A stretch of 64,000 bases of DNA from Halopseudomonas laoshanensis (lineage in GTDB: Bacteria > Pseudomonadota > Gammaproteobacteria > Pseudomonadales > Pseudomonadaceae), in NCBI RefSeq assembly GCF_008365385.1, contig NZ_QOVF01000002.1, forward strand, positions 682,001 through 746,000. The letters run 5' to 3'. Positions 54,964-62,794 of this stretch are shown here, piece by piece (position 1 is the first letter of the stretch; each line of letters opens with the position of its first letter). The notes under the pieces were generated by a model that was given only the letters and a program-made list of their open reading frames with translations, had not been told where the DNA came from and did no database searches. The position numbers were made by a program, and so were the translations under genes.

Positions 54964-56052
54964 TCAGACATCTTCCAGCTGTTTCGGCGTGGCCTTGCCA
55001 CCCTTGGATTTGACCCGGCCAGCGGCGACATTGCGCATGAACTTCAGCGCACCACGGGCGTTGGAGAATTCATCCAGCATCACCGGGTTGGGGAAAGCCT
55101 TGGTCAGCCAGTGGTGGAACACCACAGATCCGCCGCCGGTGATAATGATCGCGCGATAGATGCCGATAGAGCCGAGTCGGGATTTGACGTTGTTGATGAT
55201 CTTGGTCGCCACGGAAGAGGCTACATCGTCTCGCAGTACTTCGAAATTACGCATCTCACCGGCAAAAAAGGTCGAACCGGTTTCCAGTACTTCGCTGACC
55301 AGGTTCGGCGGAATCTCGGCATCATGCGAATTTTCGATCAGGCCGAGATCGATCAATTCCTGTTTGATAGCCTTTTCCAGCGCAAATTTCAGGTCCAGTA
55401 CGCCGACCTTGTCGGTGCCCGAGTAGCTGTTGTTGATGGTAATGCTGTCATCCACGATCAGATTGACCACATCGGTGGTCGAGCCGCCGATATCGATAAT
55501 CGCCACATCACCCTTGGTGTACTTGGCCGCGTCGGTGAATTCGCCCTGATCATCCAGAACAAAGTCAAAAAACGCCGACAGTGCCTCGGAATAGCAATCG
55601 ACCTGAGTGATGTTCAGCTTGTCTTCGCTACCGATCACCTCAACAGTACCCTTGCTGCCATTGAAGTTGGCGATGGTCGCCTGCTTGTTTTCGGTAATTT
55701 GCGAGCCTTGCTCGGAAAAGTAGTCACGAAACGACAGGGTAACGCCAAGGTGCAGGGGCTTGTTCAGCAACTTTGCCTTGCGCAGCGCATGGGTTACCAG
55801 CACGCGATTCTCGACGGAGGCAGGGTAGTTGGCATTGCGCAGGTTAATTGGTGAACGCACAGACGGCTTGCAGGTGTAATCAACGCCATCTGCACGGTAA
55901 CGGTCTACAGTTTCACCGCTGTTGGAACTCAACCTGTCGGTACCAATAATGGTCGGGATCTTCAGCGTCTGAATCTTGCCTTCGGCATCCAGCCAGGCCA
56001 GCTTGTGGTCCGCATAACCATTGTCGTCGACAACCAGTGTTACTTCTGCCAT
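54964..56052 (-). CDS. ParM/StbA-type actin-like protein, orphan
   Basis: A 362-residue actin-family ATPase. The ATG at 56052 follows CAGGAG. The ATP-binding blocks are visible: phosphate-1 VVDDNGYADHK (about 7-17), phosphate-2 IDIGGSTTDV (186-195) and the adenosine site TGGGSV (305-310). ParM polymers push plasmids apart with ParR and parC. Here no parR gene stands beside it and no run of iterons was seen upstream, so it is a chromosomal orphan, perhaps with a different cellular role. An SDR gene follows on the same strand. Confidence 0.87.
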   Translation of the reverse strand: MAEVTLVVDDNGYADHKLAWLDAEGKIQTLKIPTIIGTDRLSSNSGETVDRYRADGVDYTCKPSVRSPINLRNANYPASVENRVLVTHALRKAKLLNKPLHLGVTLSFRDYFSEQGSQITENKQATIANFNGSKGTVEVIGSEDKLNITQVDCYSEALSAFFDFVLDDQGEFTDAAKYTKGDVAIIDIGGSTTDVVNLIVDDSITINNSYSGTDKVGVLDLKFALEKAIKQELIDLGLIENSHDAEIPPNLVSEVLETGSTFFAGEMRNFEVLRDDVASSVATKIINNVKSRLGSIGIYRAIIITGGGSVVFHHWLTKAFPNPVMLDEFSNARGALKFMRNVAAGRVKSKGGKATPKQLEDV

Positions 56053-56287
56053 CTCGCTCTCCTGTCCATGCAATATAAGGTGGTCGTTACATCACTCCCG
56101 GTTGCCGCCACCCTCCCCCGCAGCCTCGCCTAAGGCTATCAGGGTACAGCACTAGCAAAGCCGTCATGTTCCGACGAAATCCCCGGCAGTATGCCAGCCT
56201 CGTGTTAAAGGTGAAATATTTAACCGGCTTAGCCGCCCGGCGGACATACAGACGGCGCTAGAAAAAATAGTTGACGGCGCGACATTA

Positions 56288-56303
56288 CCTACCATATGGT
56301 AGG
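56288..56303. promoter_or_regulatory. TetR-type operator at the tetR start
   Basis: CCTACCATATGGTAGG is a perfect 16-bp palindrome ending three bases before the tetR ATG. Its core CTACC-N4-GGTAG recurs at 56925. It lies in the place of the -10 box and ribosome site (a TTGACG at 56271-56276 could be the -35), so binding would block tetR expression. Confidence 0.75.
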
Positions 56304-56306
56304 CGC

Positions 56307-56870
56307 ATGGACACTAAAACGCAGATACTCAGCATCGCTTCCGATCTACTCCAGCGGCAAACCGTAAACGGTTTCAGCCTGCAGGATGTGGCTGATCGGG
56401 TGGGCATTCGCAAGGCCAGCTTGTTCCACCATTATCGGAACAAGGAGGCGTTGGTCGCCGATGTGCTGGAGAATAGCCTGAATGGCTTTCGCACGCGTGT
56501 GGAAAGCATGCACAACCAGCCCGCCCAGCGCCAGTTGGATGCTTTCCTGGATATTTACCAACGCCGTATTGGTGCCGGCAGCCGCCTGTGCTCCGTCAGC
56601 GGCGTGACCGGGGATTGGGACCATTTGGGAGAAGAGCCTCGGCACTGGGCCCTGGAGCTGCTCAACGAGCAAACTGCCTGGCTGAAGAGAATTGCCGAAT
56701 TGGCCGGCTTTGCCCATAACGCAGCCGAGGCGGAGGCCTGGGCAGAACAGATTATGGTTAGAATTCAGGGCGCCATGCTGCTTTCCAGAGTGCAGAGCAG
56801 TCCCCTGCCGTTAGAACGCACCATCGCGCTAATGCGCACTGAGTGGGCACGAGCCACCAGCGCTAGCTGA
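56307..56870 (+). CDS. TetR/AcrR family repressor
   Basis: A 187-residue regulator. Residues about 5-50 form the TetR helix-turn-helix (QTVNGFSLQDVADRVGIRKA and SLFHHYRNKEALV), followed by an effector-binding domain (about 60-187) typical of AcrR-like proteins. It is autoregulatory by inference: a perfect palindrome overlaps its start and a near copy stands before the downstream hydrolase gene. Ligand unknown. The ATG at 56307 is used; a T-rich hairpin terminator follows. Confidence 0.9.
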   Translation: MDTKTQILSIASDLLQRQTVNGFSLQDVADRVGIRKASLFHHYRNKEALVADVLENSLNGFRTRVESMHNQPAQRQLDAFLDIYQRRIGAGSRLCSVSGVTGDWDHLGEEPRHWALELLNEQTAWLKRIAELAGFAHNAAEAEAWAEQIMVRIQGAMLLSRVQSSPLPLERTIALMRTEWARATSAS

Positions 56871-56890
56871 TATCCACTAGTAGTCACCAT

Positions 56891-56911
56891 AGCCCATCAA
56901 GGGCTTTTTTT
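56891..56911 (+). terminator. Rho-independent terminator of tetR
   Basis: AGCCC-ATCAA-GGGCT is a short 5-bp stem with a 5-base loop, followed by seven T residues. It lies about 20 bp past the tetR stop and before the second operator. Confidence 0.7.
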
Positions 56912-56924
56912 ACCCGTCGACAGA

Positions 56925-56942
56925 CTACCTACTGGTAGGTAG
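56925..56942. promoter_or_regulatory. Second TetR-type operator, before the hydrolase-MFS genes
   Basis: CTACCTACTGGTAGGTAG contains the same CTACC-N4-GGTAG core (56925-56938) as the tetR operator and extends it by a GTAG. It stands 15 bp before the alpha/beta hydrolase start, next to the AAGGAG ribosome site. Confidence 0.75.
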
Positions 56943-56957
56943 ATAAGGAGAAGATTG

Positions 56958-57920
56958 ATGAATAGCCACTCGGTCACTCAGGTAATGCGCTTCAAGCTGA
57001 TTCAAGGGCTCTCATGGGTATTTCCAGAGTACTTCGGGGCTATTGGTACCCGTCTGTTTCTTCAGCCCCAACGTGCCGCACCCGTTACCCGCTGGCAGGA
57101 TGCTTTTGCGGACTTTGATAAGTCCGTGATTGAGGTACAGGGGCTACGCATCCCCTTCTGGCACAAGGGCAGCGGACCGCAGATACTGCTCGTACATGGC
57201 TGGGAAAATGACCACTTTGCATTGGGCGGCTTTGTTCAGCCGCTGCTGGACCAGGGGTACTCGGTAGCCGCACTGGACCTGCCAGCGCATGGCGAGGCCG
57301 ATGGTAAAACCGCGCCGCTGCCACTTATGGCCCAGGCCATTGCTGCAGTCGGGCAGGCCTTACCGGCGCTGCACGCGGTAATCGCCCATTCAGTGGGGGG
57401 CGCCACCAGCGTACTGGCCATGGAAGAGTATGCTCTGAATGCCAGCAGGTTGGTGCTGATTGGTGCACCCCAAGCGGCCAGTAAGCAGGCGATAGGTCAA
57501 GCGCTCGCTAGCGGGCTGTCCAGCAGGGCGATAAAGCGCATGGAGCGCCAGTTGCAACATCGCCTGGCGGCGCCCCTGGAGCATTTTCAGGTCGACCGTG
57601 GGCTGGGGCGCATTGATTGCCAAGTATTGTTGGTGCATGCGCACGACGACCGGGTGGTGCCGATACGGGCTGCGCAAAAGAACGCCGCCGCCAGGGCATC
57701 GCAAACACTCTGGCTGGACCAGGGCGGCCATAACCGGCCGCTCGGCGATCCGCTGGTCATCGGCTCTGTCATCGATTTCCTGAAAATATCCAGACGCAAG
57801 AACCGTCACCCATCCGGACTGCGCTATCATCCTCGATTCGCACAGTCAGCTGTTCAGAACAGCGTCCCGCATAGCGCTGAGCAGAGCTATGCGGGTCTAA
57901 GCCAGGCAGAACCGTCATGA
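56958..57920 (+). CDS. Alpha/beta hydrolase
   Basis: A 320-residue soluble hydrolase. The ATG at 56958 follows AAGGAG; a TTG just upstream is also in frame. The nucleophile elbow is AHSVGG with S145 (an A replaces the usual G), the oxyanion loop is LLVHGWEND (about 77-86), and the Asp and His are in VHAHDDRVVP and GGHNRPLG. The substrate is unknown. A C-terminal extension of about 45 residues holds the hairpin at 57866 and overlaps the MFS start (ATGA). It belongs to the TetR-controlled unit. Confidence 0.87.
   Translation: MNSHSVTQVMRFKLIQGLSWVFPEYFGAIGTRLFLQPQRAAPVTRWQDAFADFDKSVIEVQGLRIPFWHKGSGPQILLVHGWENDHFALGGFVQPLLDQGYSVAALDLPAHGEADGKTAPLPLMAQAIAAVGQALPALHAVIAHSVGGATSVLAMEEYALNASRLVLIGAPQAASKQAIGQALASGLSSRAIKRMERQLQHRLAAPLEHFQVDRGLGRIDCQVLLVHAHDDRVVPIRAAQKNAAARASQTLWLDQGGHNRPLGDPLVIGSVIDFLKISRRKNRHPSGLRYHPRFAQSAVQNSVPHSAEQSYAGLSQAEPS
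57866..57895 (+). repeat. Perfect 10-bp hairpin at the hydrolase-MFS junction
   Basis: CCCGCATAGC (57866-57875) and GCTATGCGGG (57886-57895) pair fully around a 10-base loop. It is located in the last codons of the hydrolase gene, about 20 bp before the MFS start. It may tune translation of the second gene. Confidence 0.55.
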
Positions 57921-59098
57921 ACAGAAATGTAGTGGTACTTACCGCGGCCACCTGCGCAGTGGGCACACAAACCTTCGTTTTCGCCGGCCTGCTGATTGAG
58001 CTGGCTGCGGATATGGGCATCACGGTCGCTGTCGCCGGCTATCTCGCGGCGGCCTACGCGTTGACTTACGCTTTCACCGCGCCCTTTATCGCCCTGCGCA
58101 CCGGGCAACTGGAACGCCGGCGGCTGTTGTGGGTTTCATTGCTGGTGCTGGGTTTGATCAACCTCTGCGCCGCAATGGCCAGCACCTTTACCGAACTGAT
58201 CAGCTTGCGCATCCTCGCCGGGCTGGGTGCCACCCTGGTTACACCCGTGGTGCCCGCCGTGGTCGCCAGCCTGTTACCACCGGAGCGCCGCGGCCCGGCG
58301 CTAGCCATGGTCATGGGCGGCATGGTACTGGCCTTTATGTTCGGCATGCCGTTGGGCAGTCTGATCGGCGCGCAGTTTGGCTGGCGCTCCACCTTTGTTC
58401 TTGCTGCGGTGCTGTGCATAGGCGCGGCGTTGGCGATTCGGCTGGTACTACCGCAGGTGACCAGCCAGGATCAGAGCGGCTGGCGTTTGCTGAAACTGGG
58501 CTGGCATCCGCCGGTGCGCCGCCTGCTGATCATGACCTTGACCTCGTTCTGCGCGACCTTCTGCGTAGTGCCCTTTATCGCGCCTGTAATGAATATCATC
58601 ATCGGCAGCACTGAATGGGTGGCCTTCTCGCAGATGCTGGTCGGTGTTGGCGCACTCTGTGGTGTGGTGATTGCGGGGCGGCTTGGCACACCGAGCAATC
58701 CCGGCCGGGTACTCAAGCGGGCTTTCGTCGTCGTGGCAGCTACGCAAATACTGTATTCATCCTCGATGATCTGGCTACCCGGGCTGGGCGTGATCAGTTG
58801 GCTGGGATTGAGTTTTGCCGTGGTCTTCGGTGCCTCGGCGCTGTTCTTCATGAGCCCGCTGATGCAGGCGCAACTGCTTGAAGCAGCGCCCCATGCCAGG
58901 CAGGTCACATTGGCGCTGAATGGCTCGATGATGTTTCTCGGTCAGGGCGCGGGTGCAGCCATCGGCGCCCAGGTCACCCAGGCCTTTTCCATGCCGATGA
59001 TTGGCCTGGCGGGGGCCAGCGTGGCGATGATCGGCTGGTACTGTGCGCGCCTGCTGCAGGCCAGTCCGGTCGGCATGGCCAGCCAGAGCGCTGCCTGA
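57917..59098 (+). CDS. MFS transporter, drug-exporter type
   Basis: A 393-residue major facilitator protein with 12 helices. It has the N-terminal LIELAADMGITVAVAGYLAAAYALTYA segment (in part LIELAADMGITV), an ALRTGQLERRRLL loop between helices 2 and 3, and the C-motif-like GAQFGWRSTF. It is coupled to the hydrolase by a 4-base overlap and probably exports a toxic or hydrolysis-related compound under TetR control; the substrate is unknown. Confidence 0.9.
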   Translation: MNRNVVVLTAATCAVGTQTFVFAGLLIELAADMGITVAVAGYLAAAYALTYAFTAPFIALRTGQLERRRLLWVSLLVLGLINLCAAMASTFTELISLRILAGLGATLVTPVVPAVVASLLPPERRGPALAMVMGGMVLAFMFGMPLGSLIGAQFGWRSTFVLAAVLCIGAALAIRLVLPQVTSQDQSGWRLLKLGWHPPVRRLLIMTLTSFCATFCVVPFIAPVMNIIIGSTEWVAFSQMLVGVGALCGVVIAGRLGTPSNPGRVLKRAFVVVAATQILYSSSMIWLPGLGVISWLGLSFAVVFGASALFFMSPLMQAQLLEAAPHARQVTLALNGSMMFLGQGAGAAIGAQVTQAFSMPMIGLAGASVAMIGWYCARLLQASPVGMASQSAA

Positions 59099-59104
59099 AT
59101 CCTG

Positions 59105-60322
59105 TTACCGGGCTGCCTTCGGCAGCCCGAGCGAGATCAGCGCTGCCAGCGCAACAAAAGCACTGGACACCCAGAGGCAGGCCTCCAGCCCGTAGGCTTG
59201 GTACACCCAACCTGACAGCAGGGTGCCGATCAAACGGCCCAGCGCATTGGACATGTAGTAAAAGCCCACATCCAGAGAAACGCCATCAGCCTGGGCGTAG
59301 GACACGATCAGATAGCTGTGCAGCGAGGAGTTGACCGCGAACAGCACGCCAAACAGCATCAACCCGCCCAGCAGCACCCATTGCGCATTCAGCTCGGAGT
59401 ACAGACCCAGCGCAATCGCAGCGGGCAGTAGCGCCAAGGCGGCAGCCCAGCCAAAGGCAGCCCTCCCCCCCGGCACTCTTCCTGCCCCTTTTCCGGTAAT
59501 CGATGGCGCAACCGATTGTACGATGCCGTAACCGATGATCCAGCACGCCATAAAGCCGCCAACCATCCAGAAGTCCCAGCCGAATACACTACTCAGGTAG
59601 ACCGGCAGCGCAATAACGAACCAGACATCTCGAGCGCCGAAGAGAAACATGCGCGCGCCAGACAGGATATTGATCCGCCGGCTTTTCGACAGCAACTCGC
59701 GGAATTTGGGCTTGGCGGTCGCTTTGCCCAGATCCTTTTTCAGCAGAAACAAGCTCGCCAGCCATACTGCGGCCAGCACCAGTGCCATCACCAGCACCGC
59801 GCCGGCAAATCCAAGGAGCGCCAGCAGACCTCCGCCAAGAAAGAAGCCCACGCCCTTGAGCGCGTTTTTCGACCCGGTCAGCAGCGCCACCCAGCGATAC
59901 AAAGCGCCCTGCTGGCTGTCCGGCACCAACAGCTTGATCGAGCTTTTGGCGCTCATCTTGTTCAGGTCCTTGGCCACCCCGGACATCGCCTGCGCCGCCA
60001 TTACCCACAACACTGTCAGCCATTCGGCGGGCACGGTGAGCATCAACAGCGCAATCACCTGCAAGGCCAGACCGATATTCATGGTCCGGTTCAGGCCTAT
60101 GCGCGCGCCCAGATAGCCGCCGACCAGATTGGTAATCACGCCAAATATTTCGTAGAACAGAAAAAGCGCGGCAATCTGCAGCGGTGTATAACCCAGACTG
60201 TAGAAATGCAGCACTACCAGCATGCGCAGCGCGCCGTCGGTCAGGGTGAAAGCCCAGTAGTTGCCGGTGACCACCAGATACTGACGGACATCCGGCGAGA
60301 GACGCGCGAGCATGCCCATCAT
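59105..60322 (-). CDS. arsJ: Organoarsenical efflux MFS transporter ArsJ
   Basis: Exports 1-arseno-3-phosphoglycerate, the product of the arsenate-using GAPDH encoded just upstream. The ATG at 60322 overlaps the gapdh stop (TGATG) and gives 405 residues with 12 helices (e.g. GYTPLQIAALFLFYEIFG, NLVGGYLGARIGLNR, LFGARDVWFVIALPVYL). The identification rests on the sequence pattern and on arsR-arsH-gapdh-arsJ order. It is convergent with the MFS gene, with a 6-bp gap. Confidence 0.92.
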   Translation of the reverse strand: MMGMLARLSPDVRQYLVVTGNYWAFTLTDGALRMLVVLHFYSLGYTPLQIAALFLFYEIFGVITNLVGGYLGARIGLNRTMNIGLALQVIALLMLTVPAEWLTVLWVMAAQAMSGVAKDLNKMSAKSSIKLLVPDSQQGALYRWVALLTGSKNALKGVGFFLGGGLLALLGFAGAVLVMALVLAAVWLASLFLLKKDLGKATAKPKFRELLSKSRRINILSGARMFLFGARDVWFVIALPVYLSSVFGWDFWMVGGFMACWIIGYGIVQSVAPSITGKGAGRVPGGRAAFGWAAALALLPAAIALGLYSELNAQWVLLGGLMLFGVLFAVNSSLHSYLIVSYAQADGVSLDVGFYYMSNALGRLIGTLLSGWVYQAYGLEACLWVSSAFVALAALISLGLPKAAR

Positions 60323-61326
60323 CAGTTCGCCTGACCGACCAGCCGAGCCAGCTCGACGGTACGGTTGGCGTAACCCCACTCATTGTCGTACCAGGCATAG
60401 ATCTTCACCTGAGTCCCGTTGACCACCATGGTCGACAGGGCATCAATGATCGAAGAACGGGGATCGGTACGGTAATCAATCGACACCAGCGGCCGTTCCT
60501 CATAGCCCAGAATATCCTTCAGCTCGCCCTCGGCGGCAGCCTTGAACCAGGCATTCAGCTCCTCGACACTGGTAGCCTTCTCGACCTCGAATACGCAGTC
60601 GGTCAGCGACGCATTGGCCAGCGGCACACGCACCGCATGGCCATTCAGCTTGCCGCGCAGCTCGGGAAAGATCTCGGCAATTGCGGTTGCCGATCCCGTG
60701 GTGGTAGGGATCAGGCTCATGCCACAGGCACGCGCCCGGCGCAGATCCTTGTGCGGCTGGTCGAGAATACTTTGGGTATTGGTCAGGTCGTGGATGGTGG
60801 TAATAGAGCCGTGCTTGATGCCGAGCTTTTCGTGCACGATCTTGACCACTGGGGCCAGGCAGTTGGTGGTGCAGGACGCAGCAGTAACGATCTGGTGCCG
60901 CGCCGGATCGAAAAGGTGCTGGTTGACACCCATCACCACATTAAGGGCTTCCGGCTCCTTGACGGGAGCGCTGACCACTACGCGCTTAACGCCCTGATCC
61001 AGATAAGCCTGCAACGCCTTGACGGTCTTGTTCACGCCGCTGGCCTCGATCACCAGATCGCAGCCCGACCAGTCAGTGTCGGCAATGGCCTTGTTCTGCG
61101 TCAGCCGGATGCGCTTGCCGGCAATGACCAGTGCATCGGCTTCATGCGCGGCTTTCTGCTGCCAGCGCCCGTGTACCGAATCAAAATTCAGCAGATGCGC
61201 GTGGGTCGCAGCATCACCCGCCGGGTCATTGATCTGCACGAACTCCAGCTCCGGCCAGTCCCAGGCAGCGCGCACCAACAACTTGCCGATGCGGCCAAAA
61301 CCGTTGATTCCTACCTTGATAGTCAT
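60322..61326 (-). CDS. ArsJ-associated glyceraldehyde-3-phosphate dehydrogenase
   Basis: Uses arsenate in place of phosphate to form 1-arseno-3-phosphoglycerate, which ArsJ exports. The ATG at 61326 has GGGAG seven bases upstream and gives 334 residues. It has the NAD motif NGFGRIGKL (about 7-15), the active site [11 protein letters not shown] (catalytic Cys near 151), and NEWGYANR near the C-terminus. It is distinguished from the glycolytic enzyme only by its operon context. The end overlaps the arsJ start. Confidence 0.92.
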   Translation of the reverse strand: MTIKVGINGFGRIGKLLVRAAWDWPELEFVQINDPAGDAATHAHLLNFDSVHGRWQQKAAHEADALVIAGKRIRLTQNKAIADTDWSGCDLVIEASGVNKTVKALQAYLDQGVKRVVVSAPVKEPEALNVVMGVNQHLFDPARHQIVTAASCTTNCLAPVVKIVHEKLGIKHGSITTIHDLTNTQSILDQPHKDLRRARACGMSLIPTTTGSATAIAEIFPELRGKLNGHAVRVPLANASLTDCVFEVEKATSVEELNAWFKAAAEGELKDILGYEERPLVSIDYRTDPRSSIIDALSTMVVNGTQVKIYAWYDNEWGYANRTVELARLVGQAN

Positions 61327-61393
61327 ATCAATCTCCCGAACAAGTGAATAGCTGACCCGCAATGCGGGTTCGCTGAAATGAGTATGGCCGCGC

Positions 61394-62104
61394 TCAGATA
61401 CTGCGCTGGTTAACCCGCGCAGATAACGCTTGAGCCGACTCGCGGCGCTCCGAGTAGCGGTCGACCAGGTAATCGGACTGCTCACGCAATAACAGCGTGA
61501 ACTTCATCAGCTCTTCCATCACATCCACCACCCGGTCGTAATAAGCTGAGGGCTTCATGCGGCCACCCTCAAACTCCAGAAACGCTTTGGGTACGGAAGA
61601 CTGGTTGGGGATGCAGACCATGCGCATCCAGCGCCCCAGTACGCGCAGTTGATTGACCACATTGAACGATTGCGAACCACCGCATACCTGCATCACCGCC
61701 AGCGTCTTGCCCTGGGTAGGGCGCACAGCGCCCAGCGCCAACGGCACCCAGTCGATCTGGGACTTGAATACACCGGTCATCGCCCCGTGGCGCTCTGGCG
61801 AGCACCAGACCTGGCCCTCGGACCACTGCATCCACTCGCGCAGTTGCTGCACCTTGGGATGAGTGTCCGGCGCGTCATCGGGCATCGGCAAACCCGACGG
61901 ATCGAAAATACGCGTTTCCGCGCCCAGGTGTTGCAGCAGCCGCGCGGCCTCCTCCGTCAGCAGACGACTGAAGGAAGTAGGTCGATTGGAACCGTACAGC
62001 AGCAAAATACGCGGCGGATGTTGCAGTTTAAGCGTTCGCCCGAGCTGATCAGTATCAGGCGCTGGCAATTGATCAGCTTCAAGGGCAGGAAGGTCATCGT
62101 TCAT
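61394..62104 (-). CDS. arsH: Organoarsenical oxidase ArsH
   Basis: NADPH-dependent FMN flavoprotein that oxidises trivalent organoarsenicals to the less toxic pentavalent forms. The ATG at 62104 follows CAGGAG and gives 236 residues. FMN-phosphate binding is seen at [16 protein letters not shown] (about 34-49), and the ArsH-type body has [20 protein letters not shown] (about 107-126). It is preceded by arsR and followed by gapdh. Confidence 0.95.
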   Translation of the reverse strand: MNDDLPALEADQLPAPDTDQLGRTLKLQHPPRILLLYGSNRPTSFSRLLTEEAARLLQHLGAETRIFDPSGLPMPDDAPDTHPKVQQLREWMQWSEGQVWCSPERHGAMTGVFKSQIDWVPLALGAVRPTQGKTLAVMQVCGGSQSFNVVNQLRVLGRWMRMVCIPNQSSVPKAFLEFEGGRMKPSAYYDRVVDVMEELMKFTLLLREQSDYLVDRYSERRESAQALSARVNQRSI

Positions 62105-62121
62105 GTTTGGCTCCTGGGTGA

Positions 62122-62472
62122 TCAGCAACAGGCTGACTGACGTAGCGGGCGATCGCCCATGGCCCCGAGTTGATTAAGGTTGGTGTCTAACCAATCGGCG
62201 TTGGCCTGCAAGGTGCTTTGCAGTACCTGCGTAACCCACTCGGGTAAATCCGCCGCCAGACTGTAATACACCCATTGGCCCTGCCGACGATCCTGCAACA
62301 GACCGCATTGGCGCAGTTCGGCCAGATGGCGGGAGATTTTCGGTTGGCTGACGTCCAGGGCACAGGTCAGCTCGCACACACAGAGCTCGCCTTCGCGGGC
62401 GATCAGCAGCATCGAGCGCAGGCGCGTTTCGTCAGCCAGGCACTTGAAGACTTTGAGGGGTAACAACTGCAT
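62122..62472 (-). CDS. arsR: Arsenic-responsive repressor ArsR
   Basis: A 116-residue SmtB/ArsR winged-helix repressor. The ATG at 62472 is nine bases after CGGAG. It has the arsenite-binding strand LCVCEL (Cys pair near 39-41) in the DNA-recognition helix region, [18 protein letters not shown] and a C-terminal CC pair (SACC). It heads the ars operon, whose leader contains an inverted repeat (62503-62528). A neighbouring ATG 21 bp upstream lacks a ribosome site. Confidence 0.94.
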   Translation of the reverse strand: MQLLPLKVFKCLADETRLRSMLLIAREGELCVCELTCALDVSQPKISRHLAELRQCGLLQDRRQGQWVYYSLAADLPEWVTQVLQSTLQANADWLDTNLNQLGAMGDRPLRQSACC

Positions 62473-62502
62473 CCACCGGCACTCCGTGTTCATTTGCACA
62501 AA

Positions 62503-62528
62503 CCATATATGAAATTTCGTATATATGG
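62503..62528. promoter_or_regulatory. Probable ArsR operator
   Basis: CCATATAT and ATATATGG are perfect 8-bp arms, extending imperfectly toward a 10-base AT-rich centre, in the leader of arsR about 30-55 bp upstream of its start. This is the type of dyad bound by ArsR repressors. Confidence 0.65.
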
Positions 62529-62601
62529 AATAGTGAATATAAGCGGTGGGTATGGGAGGCGTGGTTTTAATTGAAGCGTGGGTTAATTTGAGTTCGCTTG
62601 G

Positions 62602-62708
62602 ATTCCCGCCTTCGCGGGAATGACGAGGGGGCGGGAATGACGATTGGGGATGGGAACGACGAGCGGGAGTGGGCACGACGAGCGGGGGTGGGAAGGCGAG
62701 CAAGGGGT
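62602..62708. repeat. Hairpin plus five tandem GC-rich units
   Basis: ATTCCCGC-CTTC-GCGGGAAT forms an 8-bp hairpin (62602-62621). From 62616 five direct units of 17-19 bp follow (start points 62616, 62633, 62652, 62671, 62690). They share the beginning GGG(A/C)A(T/C)GACGA and a G-rich end, with the last unit most divergent. Confidence 0.7.
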
Positions 62709-62794
62709 GCTGATGCCAGTCAGGTGCAGACGAAAACCAAGGAAGAACGTTGAGCCGCCGCGCGGGTAGAGGCGGCAGGCCCAGGGTTATAACG

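Larger units (their letters stand above)
62473..62794. other. Intergenic region upstream of arsR and downstream of mgtE
   Basis: This 322-bp stretch holds the ars operator and promoter region (62473-62560), a hairpin, and a GC-rich tandem repeat (62602-62708). No gene was recognised. mgtE ends into it, so its terminator should lie here, but only a weak GC-rich stem (GCCGCC/GGCGGC near 62755-62775) was seen. Confidence 0.5.

Noticed and set aside
56053-56270. parC-like iterons upstream of the ParM-like gene
   Set aside because: No tandem direct repeats of 8-12 bp could be seen; the stretch is ordinary intergenic DNA.
60322-61326. Main glycolytic gapA
   Set aside because: The enzyme is a true GAPDH, but the position between arsH and arsJ makes the arsenical-linked paralogue far more likely.
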